Positions 1-37,276 are shown, counted from the stretch's first letter. The stretch: DNA of 64,000 nucleotides from Cacajao melanocephalus (GCA_963573385.1 CAUYLG010034921.1:61591-125590), one strand, 5' to 3'. Notes: a model not told the origin generated them from the letters alone. Numbers and translations: made by a program.

Positions 1-32
1 ATGTTTATGAACTTTGGTTATGTTCCCTAAAC

Positions 33-135
33 CCTCAAGCTACAGTTTCCCTTATTTATAAGAGAGAGATAATGATATCTTCCCTAAAGTGTTATTGTGA
101 GGACTAAATGAGGAACATGGCTGGTAGATGGCTAA
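33..135 (+). repeat. MIR-like SINE 3' fragment
   Basis: The stretch resembles the MIR 3' half: a CAGTTTCCC-like motif, a run of GATAATGATATC, then TGTTATTGTGAGGACTAAAT. It is old and diverged. Confidence 0.5.
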
Positions 136-559
136 CTTATCCACAGAAGCAGTTTACTCAGAGTGGCATGGCTTTGGCTGACACAGGCTTTGCACCTATA
201 GATAACTCTCCTGGCCACTCTGGGGACCAGCTGTCGGCATATGCTAATTTCTAGTCAATGGATAACTATTTCTAAATCAGGAAAAATAAATAGATGCCGC
301 TATTGGTCGAGTCACTGTTTTAGGGGTTTCTTTGTTACAATTTACCCTGTATCCTAACTGATAAACCCAACATGTTTTAGCTTAGCACACATCTTCAAAT
401 AAAGTCAGATTTCAAAAAATATCCAGTCATCCTTGGAATGGCTTTTTATAATTTTCTAAACTTAAGATAGTAATAGTTAACTGTAAAACAGAGAGTTGCT
501 TCTTTGCCACAGAATGTCCATAAAAAATTCTTCTTGAAAAAGATACAGCCTATTCTACA

Positions 560-1022
560 GGAACTGCTTTATTTTTCTAATTTGCAAGTTTATAATTTAT
601 TTTTAAAAACTTAGCTCATTTTATATTAAACCGGTTCTGATCTACTATTCTCAGTCAAATATGAACATTTTGTTCTGCATCACATCACAATGAAGCAATT
701 ATTTACAGATTTAAATTAACATTAATAAAAAAATGAAAGTCATACATAAGATTCAGTTGGTTCAGGCACAATGTAGGGGCAGTTGGAAAAAATACCCTAT
801 ATAAACATCTTCAAATTCAGCTATACATTGGTTGCAGGTGAAAGTTTTACATAGTAGCAACAACAAACAGAATGAACGTATAAACAAGAAAATAGGACAC
901 CATCTTATAACAGCACCATGAAGAGGCCTTGGCTAAGAGTTTGCCAAAAGTACTATCCTGAGATATTTCAAGATCAACAACTTTTCACATTTATGTAGTG
1001 CCGTTCTGAAGTAAACACATTT
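560..1022 (-). other. HNF4G: HNF4G 3' UTR, proximal part with candidate poly(A) signals
   Basis: Sequence directly after the stop is AT-rich and untranslated. On the minus strand AATAAA hexamers occur at 596-601 and 568-573, about 420-455 nt after the stop, and could define a short 3' end. The UTR could also run past the left edge. No cleavage evidence can be had from sequence alone. Confidence 0.4.
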
Positions 1023-25080
<24,058 letters not shown>

Positions 25081-25128
25081 GTCCAGTATTGGTTCTGATA
25101 CCCTCATCATTGATTTAGAAACACACAT
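25081..25128 (-). CDS. HNF4G: Possible in-frame N-terminal extension of HNF4G exon 1
   Basis: Upstream of the usual start the frame reads MRVSEPILDMDMANYSE from an ATG at 25107, with further in-frame ATGs at 25110 and 25128. HNF4A made from its P1 promoter begins MRLSKTLVDMDMADYS (recalled from memory), which aligns residue for residue through the shared DMDMA. This suggests that the ancestral HNF4 start lies at 25107 and that the 9-residue extension may be used. Whether the transcript includes it cannot be seen here. Confidence 0.5.
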
Positions 25129-25330
25129 ACAAGCGGCACCAGAAGCCCAGAGTATGTGATGAGTGTTTTGCTGTGTTTTGCTTTCAATCTGTGAGTGATA
25201 ATCCAAAGTTAATGTAAACGAGTGACTTAAGAGCTGCAGTGGGAGGGGCTGTAAAACTGTAACCTTCTTCGGCAGGCCATATTCTGCTTATTTCTTCTTT
25301 TATGGCATATGAAAGCAATTCCTTGTGATA
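25129..25330 (-). promoter_or_regulatory. HNF4G: Probable HNF4G P1-like promoter / 5' UTR region
   Basis: This lies directly upstream of exon 1 coding sequence. On the minus strand it carries a CCCCTCCCAC box (25239-25250, Sp1/KLF-like) and, closer to the ATG, GTTTACATTAACTTTGG (25203-25219). That segment combines a FOX-type GTTTACA, an HNF1 half-site ATTAAC and an AACTTTGG hepatic motif. No clear TATA box is seen. By analogy with HNF4A P1 such sites would be expected; the transcription start is not defined here. Confidence 0.4.
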
Positions 25331-27540
25331 ATCTTGGAATGCTTCGTGGAAATAGCCTTATCTGAAGTGCTTAGTGGACTAACATGATTTCCTAAATTGA
25401 TTTCCAGTACACAATAAATGAGATCCTTAAGAGAAGAATTAAAAATAGAAAAGAAAATCTCATAGGTTTTAAACTGTAATAATAATGTCAGTTATCCCAT
25501 TTAAGGAGCTGAAATTACATACTTCATATTCTGAAAATTGGGACTTACTTTACTGCTATAAATTTGGTAAATCAAGGCTGGGGGTTAACATTTCCCATAA
25601 ACACTTTACAATTTCAAGTTTTCTTAAGTGTACAATAAAGCTACGTTTATTCTGGAGTAAAGGAAATTTTGTAATTTGAAATGTGAGGATTTATGACATA
25701 CTCTGATAGCCCCTAGGCATAACCCTGATATGGCCTTTAACAATATTCTCTTTAAATTAATTTATGGGCCTGTGTCCCATTTATGTCAGTAAACTTCCCA
25801 AGCGCAGAACCAGTACAGCTCCTAGTACATTAGAGGCATTTACATAGTTGTTACATATATCATGTTTCATTTCTTTTGAATCCTGATGCCATTAAACTGA
25901 AATAAAGTCATCCCTAACATATGTAGATCTATATATTCCTATTGTCAACCCTCATCTACACAGCACAGTATACCTTTTAGGTATATACTTGACAAGGAAC
26001 ATCTAGGGTTTGGGGAATATTTAGACAATAGTACTCAATGAATATATTTGACTTCTGAAAATATGTTTATTGATGTTATTTTTCAAGAAAGAATTCCAGC
26101 CCCATTTACATTAGAAATTCGGAATGTCCTTTTCCACATTCGTTAAAGATTGCAGCAAAGTAATATTTCTTCACCAATTTTTTAACACCATAATCCTTAT
26201 GAATAATTTGTCTTAGAAATTAGTGTACTTTTCACCTGGGAAGGCTGGTCTCTTAAAGTACTCTAAACCATGTGACAAACTGTAAAGAAAATAGCTTAGA
26301 GTCAATTTACCAGCCAGATTCACTAAGTCAAACAGTGATCATTGGAATAATCCTCTTGTCCTCATATTCTGTATACTCTTAATTGTGAGGATGATATTTT
26401 GAAATAAACTTTCTTTTTTGACTGACTTTCTTTAATAAAGATTAGACATAGGTTATTCAGTTTTTAGAGAAGTAGACAGAAGTGGTTGTTATTCTGTGGT
26501 TTTTATTTGTGTGAAGTGGTCCTTATTTTAAATGAGTTAACAAACATATGTTTTCTATAGGAACCAAAGGGGTGAATTGCGCAGAGCCTGCAAACTTTTT
26601 AATCTCTGAAATAACTATCCAGTATAGAGGGATGTCACCAATGGGAACGTCCCAACAGAAGGAAAGGTAAAAGAGAAAAAGATAGAAAAAGTTTATTCTT
26701 AGATATGGAAAACACTAAAAGAAATGTGGCTGTAGCTCAGGAGAACACTGCTGCCATCGTTGTATCCTTCCACCCCAGTCTGTTCCCACAGCTGACTGAC
26801 ATCACTGGATCAGAGCATTCAACTCTTAGGTGAAAGGGGCTACAGATGGATCTCAGCACAGATCTTCAAGTAGCAATTAACAGCTAATCAGAGCTCGCTT
26901 TCAAGAAGAAACCTGTGTCCCATTTTTGTTATTGTAAATTATTTTCTTCACTTCATAGAGTAAGAACTCAATCATTTCCAGAAGATATGGTAGATTTGAA
27001 TAGCATGCGTATCTCCTCAAGTGGGTAGTCTTTGTAATGATCTTCAGATGTAGAAACACCCACGGAATTCAGTCAGTCTCAGCCTAGCATAGGAAGGAGT
27101 TTCTTCAGCTTTTCTCTGGAGGAGATTACAAAGCACAGTAGAATCCCTCTTTTCTTAAATTCTAGGACTCATAATTTATGGAACTGATTAAGCAAATAAA
27201 ATAATTAAAAAAGACAGTCATAAAAAAGGTATATCCTTACTTCATAGCTTCTTTTACGTAGGGGGATATGGCTGCTACTGTCTGTAAAACCAAGACCTTT
27301 TCATTAAGAATCCACTGATTAAGATTCTTAACTAATTTTTTTTTTGCATAAGTCTCATACATTGCCTTTGATTTCTAGAAAATTTTTGTTTATGAAGAAA
27401 AAGTTAAAGCCACCCATAAAGCAATCCAAAGCAAAAGTCCTAGAAGCCTTCCAGAGTTTTAGTTTTTCAAAATATTGTCTATACTTTAAACAATTAGCTT
27501 TTATCTAGTTTCACAGTATTTCCCATGGTTTCTGTAGGGG
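25331..27540. other. Upstream flank of HNF4G exon 1: no gene seen
   Basis: A non-repetitive stretch where upstream regulatory DNA would be expected. The part at 26560-27140 is slightly less AT-rich and free of recognised repeats. No ORF is supported. Confidence 0.5.
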
Positions 27541-27561
27541 AGGAAAAAATAAAAGTCTTTT

Positions 27562-27860
<299 letters not shown>

Positions 27861-30800
27861 AAAGCCTTTTAATTATCATGTTGTATTAGACTGCACAATT
27901 TTTAAATGAAATTGTGAAATGAAATAACAAGAACAAATGGCAGTCATACACTAGGTAACAAATCCAAATGATTCTTGGTAAGTGTATAAAGTTGGTAAGA
28001 TGTGCCTACCCTGAAAATTAATTCATATGATCTACGAAGGAAATTGAGAATTTAAGTTAATTTCAAGTTTTGGCTACTTGGAAATTAGAGTTTCTCTTGT
28101 ATTGATTTTAACTTGAGATAACTTTTATTTATAAATTAACTTATATTCCTCTTTATAACCAATCTTCCTCTCTCCTTCTAAAACTAGTTAAGCCATATTC
28201 AGAATATTTTTATTTATTTAAAGAGGAGAAAGGGAGCATGAAGAGGGAGAATGAGAAAGAAAAAAAAGAAGGAAAAAAGTCACAGAGAAATAATTTAAGT
28301 TACAGTTAATTTTGGGTTTTTAGTTATGCATCATAATCAGAATAAACAGCATACTCTTAATACTAATTCTTTGTGTTTCCCATTCATTAGTGATTTTGGA
28401 CTTTTCATAACTCAGTAACATGTGTATGGCACAATTGAACAAAATGAAACCATTAAATTAAGTTACACAAACCTTAGACACCTGACACAGTTATGGTGTT
28501 TCTTTATACATATTCACATTAAATTCAGTAATTTTCAGCAAAGGGACTGAAGGATATCAGCCAAGCAGCCTTTCATTATGGCTTAATCAAGTATTTTACA
28601 TAGGTAAATTCATCAAGGCTACATTAGAGTAACAGCTTAAGTAGAACAAACTAACAAACAAATAAAAACACTGTATTAATTTTATGCCTAGGTGATAGTA
28701 GAAAAAATTATGTTATTAAACCATACATTCAACTGAAATTTATGAGTGCTTTTAAGTTTACTTCTAAAGGTTTAATTGGGAAACACATCACTCATACGTA
28801 GTAATACATAAAACAGTAATTTATCATAAGTAGCACACATTTTCTAAAGACATATAGATTTAATATATATCAAAAAAATATAAATATATGATAAACTATG
28901 AACTACTGAAAATCTCTCTTAACATCACTTTCCAGTATTTGTTCTCTAAACTGAGCAAAACTTTACTTTTACTTAGTGAAATCTCATGTTTTGTAGGCTA
29001 AGATGTGCCATCTTAAACCTGGTCAGGTCAAACACTCCAGAGAGAATGACAACATTATTTGCATATAAAAGGTCAATTTTAAATAGCACAACTAATGACG
29101 TTGAAAAATGTTTCTCTCAGAGAAATGATTCTCTAAACTAGCATGTGAAATATTTTATGTAAATTTCTTTAAAGCAATGTAACAAGCAGTGAAAACAGCA
29201 CAGTGTTTAAAGAAGACAACAACTCAATTCACTGTTGATTCTCCAAGATAATAGCAGAAATAGTTCTATCTTATCTGGAAGACTATTAAGCCATTTAAAT
29301 CGTTATATACTTTATATTTGATTTAATCATTCTTTCACAGCATGATTTTAAAATAGAAAACAAGCTAATAAAATGAAGGATATTTTCATAAAATAATTTT
29401 CATGAAAATAATTTGGAATTCTAATATCAATATATAAATATTTTGTTGTAAAATGGAGTTAACAAAATTTGTTTCTTAAACCTATTTCTTTGAGATTATT
29501 TTTCACTAGCAAAAGCACTACATATCAATCTCCAAAGCACATCTGTAGTTCTTGTTATTTTCCTATTCTACTTTTCAAGTATGAAGATGACACACATGTG
29601 ATCACTAAAAGCTAGATGAGAAGAATAATAATCTAAATCAACCCAGTGTACTTTTCAGTGTAATCAGGAAACCATTAAGTGGAGAACTCTACCCAACAAA
29701 ATGGCCTTTTAATTCAAAGCAAAGCCACCTTTTGTTTCTCAAAAAGAATTTCAATTTAAAAAAAAAATCATATTTCCTTGCTGCCACTCTTCTAATCTAA
29801 CCATTATTCCTCTTTTGAAATAAAAATCTGATATTTTCTTCTTCCTAATTTTGATGGGAGAAAACAAGCAAATTCAAAAATTACACAAACAAGATGGATA
29901 TTTTAATATTTAAGGCAAGTCATTACCATATACATACAAAGAAGTTTGAAATTGTCTGTTATGATGGGATTCTATTTTCAAAGAGCTTTGTAAATTTTTT
30001 CCTAAAGCCCAGATTATATGTAATTTTTAAATAAAAATTTTTTTAAATCTTTTTCCTTTGTTGCTCAGTTTAGATCTATGCAATCGCACTAACTCATTAA
30101 CACATTTAAACCAAAGTTATTACCAACATGTAAAAATTCAAACTTTGGCCTTATTTTTGAAACATGTTCCTGTCCTCAATTTGTTGAAAATTTTTAAAAT
30201 TTAAACTAACTTCTATAGCTTTGCTTACATAGTTGTATAATAATAATATAGCTTTGCTTACATAGTTTTACCTAAAATAAAATTCTATAGCTCATTTCTC
30301 AATGCATATTGATATTTAATTCCCAAAACGTCATCCAAGGAGCCAATTTTAAATCTTTATCACATCACTACTAAAAAATGCCATGTGACAGTAAAATCTA
30401 AAGAAAGTGGACAGAGATACACAAGCACCTTGTGAAATAGCCTAATTTGTTTAGAAAGATGCTATGCTCTTTCTAGTATCTATGATTTACCTCAACTATT
30501 CATATTTATCTTATTTGCAGATTAAAACACTACATGATTTAAAGCTAGTTATACAAATAAATGTAAACTCCAAAACTAAAGAAGAGTAAAAACCATATCA
30601 TTATTCAATCAGTTACTGTTAGGATAGACAATATAAGGATTGCACAGCTCAGAGCTAAATGTAACCAAGAAAATACTCTGAGTAAAAAAAAGCTTAGAGG
30701 TGATATAAGAAACCTGCATATATTAAACCTACCTTCAAGGTCAGCTGCCTTGTGATTCAAAGCAGACTCTCCTTTTCAGAAGATAAGGAGCTGATTAGCA

Positions 30801-31650
30801 CTAAATTATTAACTGGAATATAGATTATACTGGTAAGGAAAATAAAGTGTGGATATAAGGAACATGTTAGGATTTGACAGTCACTATTTCTGCATTTCCT
30901 TTTTACAATGGGTATTATCATTGTTGCTACTGCAAACTCAGCAAAGCTAGTCAGAATATTTAAGATTGTAGTGGCATTTTGAAACCAAAGTTGCTGCATT
31001 GTGCAAAATGAAAGGAAAGAAGTTATCAGTTTGGGCCAGTACCTATGGCAAATATGTTCTGAAGAGGTATAATGTTTAAGAAAAATAGCAGCAGTTTCAC
31101 TATGCTGAGTGCAATTTAGACTTGAACATTTTAAACAAACGTACTATAATGAACTTACATTTTCGCATCTGGAAGCCAGATAAATAAATAAATATATAAA
31201 TAAGAGTTAAAGTTTCTCCATATAAAATACAATAATAGATTATATATACAGTCAAGTAGTCAAGGACTGCTCAAAATTCTTTTTTAAAGCTTTTTTAGAT
31301 ACATATGGAGAGCAACATTTTAATGTGATATTTGATTGGGATAAAAGTAAACAATATTTGCATCTCCATTTAATAAAGGCAGATATATAATGGGCTCAAC
31401 TGAAATGTTAACTATTTCACCTCCTTTTTGATAAATGTATTTTTAGAAAAATAGTGTTGGCTGGTTTTTCAAAAATACCACAAGCAACATTTTTTTGGTG
31501 CAAGAATATAGGACATAATTAAAATAATATTAATAGTAAAGATATGAATATAATGTGAACTAAACATAGTAGGTAAAGTGGTGGCTTTTGTAACACAGTC
31601 TATTATCACTCTCAAGTAAGAAATCTGCAATTGCTTAATGCCTAACTTAT
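27861..31650. other. Unassigned AT-rich stretch
   Basis: No gene or named transposon recognised. It holds a purine-rich tract (28217-28290) and a tandem duplication at 30214-30267. Confidence 0.5.
30214..30267. repeat. Two-copy direct repeat, 33-bp period
   Basis: The 21-nt word beginning TATAGCTTTGCTTACATAG occurs identically at 30214-30234 and 30247-30267. Confidence 0.95.
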
Positions 31651-31659
31651 ATATTAAGC

Positions 31660-31836
31660 CAGTGATTAAAAAATTCTGTTGCACATTACAATTATCTGGA
31701 GAACTTTTAAAGGCCCCCAAGTTTCAAGTTGCATCAGACATGAATTAAATCAGAAAGTCTGGAGGTAGGAGCTGGTATCAGTGTTTAAAAAAATCTTTAG
31801 GTGATTCCAATGTGTAGCAAAATCTGAGAACCCCTG
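31660..31836 (+). mobile_element. MER5A-like hAT-Charlie MITE
   Basis: Begins CAGTGATTAAAAAATTCTGT and GCACATTACAATTATCTGG, ends AGGTGATTCCAATGTGTAGC and GAGAACCCCTG. The termini are inverted relatives of each other, as in MER5. The strand label is nominal because the element is non-coding. Confidence 0.75.
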
Positions 31837-31839
31837 CTT

Positions 31840-31965
31840 TAAGAAGTAAGTTATATGAAGGCAAAGACCTTCTATTTTCCATTTATTATTATGTCTGCAG
31901 TGCCTAGAATACTGTATGTCACACAGTAAATGCTCCACAAATACTTATTGAAAGTATGAATAAAA
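31840..31965 (+). mobile_element. L2 3'-end fragment
   Basis: AGGCAAAGACCTTCTATTTT, GCAGTGCCTAGAATACTG and AGTAAATGCTCCACAAATAC with a GTATGAATAAA end fit the L2 3' terminus. Confidence 0.65.
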
Positions 31966-32029
31966 TACATATGCAAATAATAAACTTTGAAGTGTATAGC
32001 ATTTACATTGAGTACATGAATACATTTTA

Positions 32030-32125
32030 TGTGTGAAATACTTTTCTAGTGACTGGGTATTTCCACATGAAAAAAATAAGAGAAGATCCCTGGCCTCATG
32101 GAGCTTATACTCAAGTAATCATGAT
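32030..32125 (-). mobile_element. L2 3'-end fragment, reverse
   Basis: GATCCCTGGCCTCATGGAGC followed by TTATACTCAAGTAATCATG matches reverse L2. It faces the L2 piece just to its left. Confidence 0.55.
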
Positions 32126-32599
32126 AAAATAATGTTCATTATCATAATGATGAAGATTTATATCTGTATAAAGAGATAAATAGCTGAATCATTGTTTTTC
32201 TACAGGATCCATGAAGCTAGATTGAGAAACAGAATTAATATCGTATACATTTAGACTTCTGCAACAGAAAAAAAAAGTTATTGGTTTGCAGCTAGATAGA
32301 GATGTAAGCCCTGTACTGTCTGACTCTTGAATGTCTGTCTTAATTTGCACTGTAGTTTAGTCATGGGTATTTTAGTGGGAAGTGTAAAATATACATATAG
32401 GATTATTAGCCTGGGGCTAGTTTAAATAAAAAGAAAAACTTTTCCCATTTTTGATGCAGTCTCCTGTATATGATTGCATATCTACATCATGATACCAGTC
32501 CAGACTTTCCAGACATTCTTTGCCCCAATTCACTTCCACTCCAGGGTTAAATATAAGAGGTAGCATCTGGGAAGCATGACACAATGTGGTATAAAAAAC

Positions 32600-33720
32600 A
32601 AGTACTGGAATAGAAGGTGGCCACATAAATGTTATTTTGAAAATATACCGAAACTCAACATTGAACATGCTTCCAGTAACGTATTAAGAACATTTCCCTT
32701 AAAATACTACAAGAGTGTGCAATCTCACCATTATTATTTTTTATGTTCCAGCATTTACAATAGCAAAATTAAAAATAATTGGTATAAATCTTGGAAAATG
32801 CTATGAAAATAACATTTTGGAAAATAATCATCCAGCAATGAAAAAAATAATAAAGATTCAATTTCTTATATGTTAAAACTAGTATCATAAAATAACTCTT
32901 CTCTCAAAATAACATTTGCAGTTCTAAATACAAAGCCAGCTACAGATGAGTTTTATTTATTTATTTATTTTTGATGAGGCAGAGGAGTTTTTAGATGATA
33001 TGACTTCAAACTCATTAAAGAATAAAAATTTTAAAATAGAAAAAGTTGTAAATGAAAGAAGAGCAAAGATGATATTATCTGATATGCAAACAATATAAAG
33101 CCATTATAATAAAAACAGAATAGTTGTGTTTAAGAATAAATAGGTTAGGAGATAAAAAATAAATTCAAATTTATCTGGTGTACATGGCAAATGAATACAG
33201 TTGTCTTTTGGTATCCACATGGGACAGTTTCAGTAACTCCATGGATACCAAAATCCTCAGATGCTCATTTTGTATAAAATGGCATAGTGTTTGCATATAT
33301 TCTATGCATATCCTCTTGTATACTTTAAATTATCTTTAGACTACTTATAATACCTAATACAATGCAGATGCTATGTAGTCATCGTAACTGTTTATTTGTA
33401 TTATTTTACTGTTATTATGTATTTACTTTAAAAAATATCTTCAGTCTGTCATTGGTGAAGTATGTGAATATGAAACCCATAGATATGAAGGGCTGACTGT
33501 ATAATATGAATGTGTGTGAAAAAGGCATATTTTATTTAAATAATTATTTTGATATTTTATTATCCTAGATAAAAGTAAGTTGGACTCATATGCCATACCA
33601 CATAGAAAAATAAATTTCATGCATATTTAAATGAAGATGACAAAGTGTAACAATATAAAATTGAGTAGAAAATACCTTTCTTTAACTTATAAATAATATC
33701 TTAGATAGTGGAAAGATAAT
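32600..33720 (+). mobile_element. Decayed L1M ORF2 region, split by MER2
   Basis: L1 ORF2-like words: TGCAATCTCACCATTATTAT at the left; after MER2, AAGTTGGACTCATATGCCAT and ATTTAAATGAAGATGACAAA. Heavily degraded, with no usable reading frame. The limits are approximate. Confidence 0.45.
33198..33499 (+). mobile_element. MER2 (TcMar-Tigger MITE) with TA target duplication
   Basis: Starts CAGTTGTCTTTTGGTATCCA, contains ATGGATACCAAAATCCTCAG and TTATAATACCTAATACAATG, and ends GATATGAAGGGCTGACTG. TA dinucleotides at 33196-33197 and 33500-33501 are the expected Tigger target duplication. It sits inside an older L1M. Confidence 0.88.
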
Positions 33721-33996
33721 ATGTCAAAGTCCTTTAATCTATCAATTCTAACTTCCTGTGCTGAAATGCTAAAAATGACTGTTGATATTTGGAATTGAGT
33801 TTTATCATATGTCTAGGAGTGCATCTTTTAATTTATTTTGTCATAGTCCTTCATGGAACTTTATGAGCTCTTTCTGTCTTTAACATTTCTTCATCAAAAG
33901 AGAACTCTTGTATTACATTTTTACAGTCTGTTTTTTCTTTATTCTTTTATTACATAATTTTTATTATTCAAATGTTATATTTCTCTAGAATTTCTA

Positions 33997-34364
<368 letters not shown>

Positions 34365-34371
34365 CATTGAA

Positions 34372-35700
34372 CAATGCCTGCCACAGTCTTCTGTCTTGTA
34401 TGCTTTCCTTTATGATTACCATCTCTTTGCAGCTTTGCTCTTGTTCAGATATTAATGCTAGTGCACTTTCTAGTCCACTAATTTAGATCTCCACGAGGAC
34501 CATATTCTCACTGAATTCTTCTAAATTTCTGAACTCAAAATCATACATTTTGGTTTTAGAAAATGATTTAAACCTAAAGTTACCTTAAATATGTATTATT
34601 TTACTCTAATTGTCACCAACCAGCTACAAAAATTCTGCCTAAATGCCAGTTGGCCACCTAAGTGTTCTACTTATATTTCCTTTCTCTGGCTGCTGGGTTT
34701 CCTCAGGTGTTTGTTGTTGTTGTTGTTTTAATTACTGGTGGATCTGTTCATCTTCATGTCCCAGATCTGCCTGCCTGAGTATTGTAAATAGAGTCACACA
34801 GCAGTGTAAGACACAGTAACCTTGTGGGCAGGTGCTAGAACAGCTAAAAAATTGCCAGTTCTGTTGCAAGGTGACAGAGCCTCTTGTGATGCTTTCAACT
34901 ACAAAGTATGGTGAGGATCAAGGTTAAGGGATAGGGGAAGTCAGCTTACTATCACAGCTCTCCTATTTTTCTCAGAGGCCTAGAACACCAGAAGCTCTCC
35001 AGATGTAACATATTTAGGCTAGCACAATCTATCCTTGAAGTGAGTTGAATAGGTCCAGATACTTTGGTTGGAACTCTGATTCTTGCTCCAGGGCCCTGTG
35101 GCACAGGTCCCCAGGTTCACATCTAGAACAGGGAACAGTGGCTTCTGCACACTAACTCTGTTCTGCTTTGTTCTCACCCTCCTGGCCTTACTGCCAGCTT
35201 ATTTTGGTAGCTCCTCTTCTTGAAAAAGGTGGATGATGGTTGAATAAAGGTTTGGAGGAGAGGACAACAAAATTATGTGTTTAAAAATTAAATATTTTTT
35301 AAAAATTAAAAATAAGATAAATAGTGTGATGAGAAAGGGGATCCAAACTGAGAATCTTAAAAAACACAACAGGAGTCCTGAGTATGCCTAAATAATTCAA
35401 GTAGAAATTATCGAAAGGAAATTCACATCCAATATAAAGTAAATCCTCCCTATAGTTCTCTCTCACAGAACACTTTCCTGTTTCTTTGTAGTTTATTTGG
35501 TAGTTATGTAATTAATTTCACTCACATGATCATAGTCCATTTCCTGTATTAAATTAATAGAGCAAATAAGCATCACTCATCCCCACTACAATAGAAAATG
35601 GTACCCTACCTCCGCCCTGCCACCTACCCTTATATTTTTGAGAGAATGGCATTTCTAGAAAGTTAAAGGAGAAAGATATATCCCACTTTTGCCTACAGCT
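34372..35700. other. Unassigned stretch, partly GC-richer
   Basis: No coding frame or named repeat recognised. About 34740-35240 is clearly less AT-rich than its neighbours. A short (TTG)n lies at 34708-34728. Confidence 0.5.
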
Positions 35701-35704
35701 CAGA

Positions 35705-36054
35705 AGATATGGTTTGACTTTGTGTCTCCACCCAAATCTCATCTCAAATTATAATCCCCATGTATCAAAGGAGGGACCTGGTGGGAGGTGACTGGATCAT
35801 GAGGGTGGTTTCCCCCATGCTGTTCTCATGGTACTGAGGGAGTTCTCACAAGATCTGAGGTTTTTAAAATGGCAATTTCCCCTCTCTCTCTCCTGCTGCC
35901 ACGCAAAAGGTGTCCTGCTTCACCTTCTGCCATGAATGTAAGTTTCCTGAGGTTTCCCCAGCCACACAGCACTATGCCAATTAAACCTCTTTTGTTCATA
36001 AATTACCCAGTCTCAGTTAGTATCTTTATAGCAGTGTGAGAACAGACTAATACA
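35705..36054 (+). mobile_element. MST/THE1-type solo LTR (MaLR, ERVL-MaLR)
   Basis: An ancient endogenous retrovirus-like LTR without internal genes. It begins GATATGGTTTGACTTTGTGT, with CACCCAAATCTCATCTCAAA, GGGAGGTGACTGGATCATGA, ATTAAACCTCTTTTGTTCAT and the end TGAGAACAGACTAATACA. The order and about 350-bp length fit MST/THE1. Confidence 0.88.
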
Positions 36055-37270
36055 TAAGAAAAACATGAAAAAAGGATAACTTTAGGCTTTTTACTTTTTG
36101 GGCATTACTATACAATGAAACTAGAGAACCAGTTTCATAAATCCAGAGAGGTAACAGTTTCTTATGAATTGGCCTGTGCAGACCCATCTGAACTCATTCT
36201 ATGACATCTGCATTGAACCATTTTAACACAAACTATTGCAACATGTTACAGCTTTAGAATTAAATGAGTCATTCTCCCATAATACTGACCTTGCTCTATG
36301 AGGGACCTCATTTTTCAAACATAAAGTATTTTACAGAAGAAAAGATAGATTACTAAAAATGCCTTTTATTCCTCTGATAATCACAGTAATGGTGTGAGAG
36401 AGTTATATCAATTGTTCAAATCTTTTATATTGAAAGTACAGAAAATATGTTTCATTGAGGTTTTTAAGGCTGCAAACAATGAGGCCTAAATGTAACCACT
36501 CATATTTCACCATGCTATAGTCTCATTTATATCTTGGCAGTGTATCTAACAAAAAACTTAAAGCTGAACATATCTTCTAGGAGCCTTGGTAGGCCCATAT
36601 TATTGCATGCCACTAGTACCAAGACATGGATTAGATATCCATGGACTCGCCCTCATTTTCTATCTACTACATGAGCTGCCCATTATAATCGCTTTTCCCA
36701 GCCTTAGGAGTAAGCAGATAAACAGCAGAGAACAAATGAGACAAGGAAATTGCAAAATGCACAATTATACACTCTCACATGAACAGGGTTAGAGATAAAG
36801 GTATTGCTATCAGGTTTAAAGCCTTTATTCAACATTTCAAAAAGACAAAAAGTGTTTTGGTAGAAGAATCAATTGATTTCTCTGAACTACTAAATTCCTA
36901 CCAAATAACAGAGAGCTCAAGAAGCATTGTTTAAATAAAGTTAGCAGAGAAAGTATTGAATTTTACCTAATTTACACCGAAAAAGAAAAATCCTAATATA
37001 GACTCACTCAAAGATACATATTATAAATTAGTCAATCACAATGACTGAAAGATATCATATATCTATATTTATAAAATTTACTTGTTTATGGTATCAAAAC
37101 AGCTAAATGGTGCACCAGTTTCAGAAAGAAATATTAAACAAAATAATTGGAATTCTTATTCTGTGTAATACAATGAAATTTGCTAACTGCCGAAATATGT
37201 TTTTGTAGTTGTATTCTTGGAGACTGTAACTAATACTGGTATGCTATAATTTTCTACTTTAACTTCTTAA
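36055..37270. other. Unassigned AT-rich stretch
   Basis: No gene or named repeat recognised. The open frame at 36586-36792 has no family resemblance and no exon signals. Confidence 0.5.
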
Positions 37271-37276
37271 ACACAA

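Noticed and set aside
25129..25206. Longer HNF4G N-terminus starting at 25206
   Set aside because: The codon at 25206 is TTG, not ATG. Only the part from 25107 shows paralogue similarity, so the region further upstream is more likely 5' UTR or promoter.
35705..36054. Endogenous retrovirus with genes next to the LTR
   Set aside because: Only a solo LTR is present; flanking sequence shows no gag, pol or env similarity.
36586..36792. 68-codon plus-strand open frame
   Set aside because: No recognisable similarity and no splice or start context.
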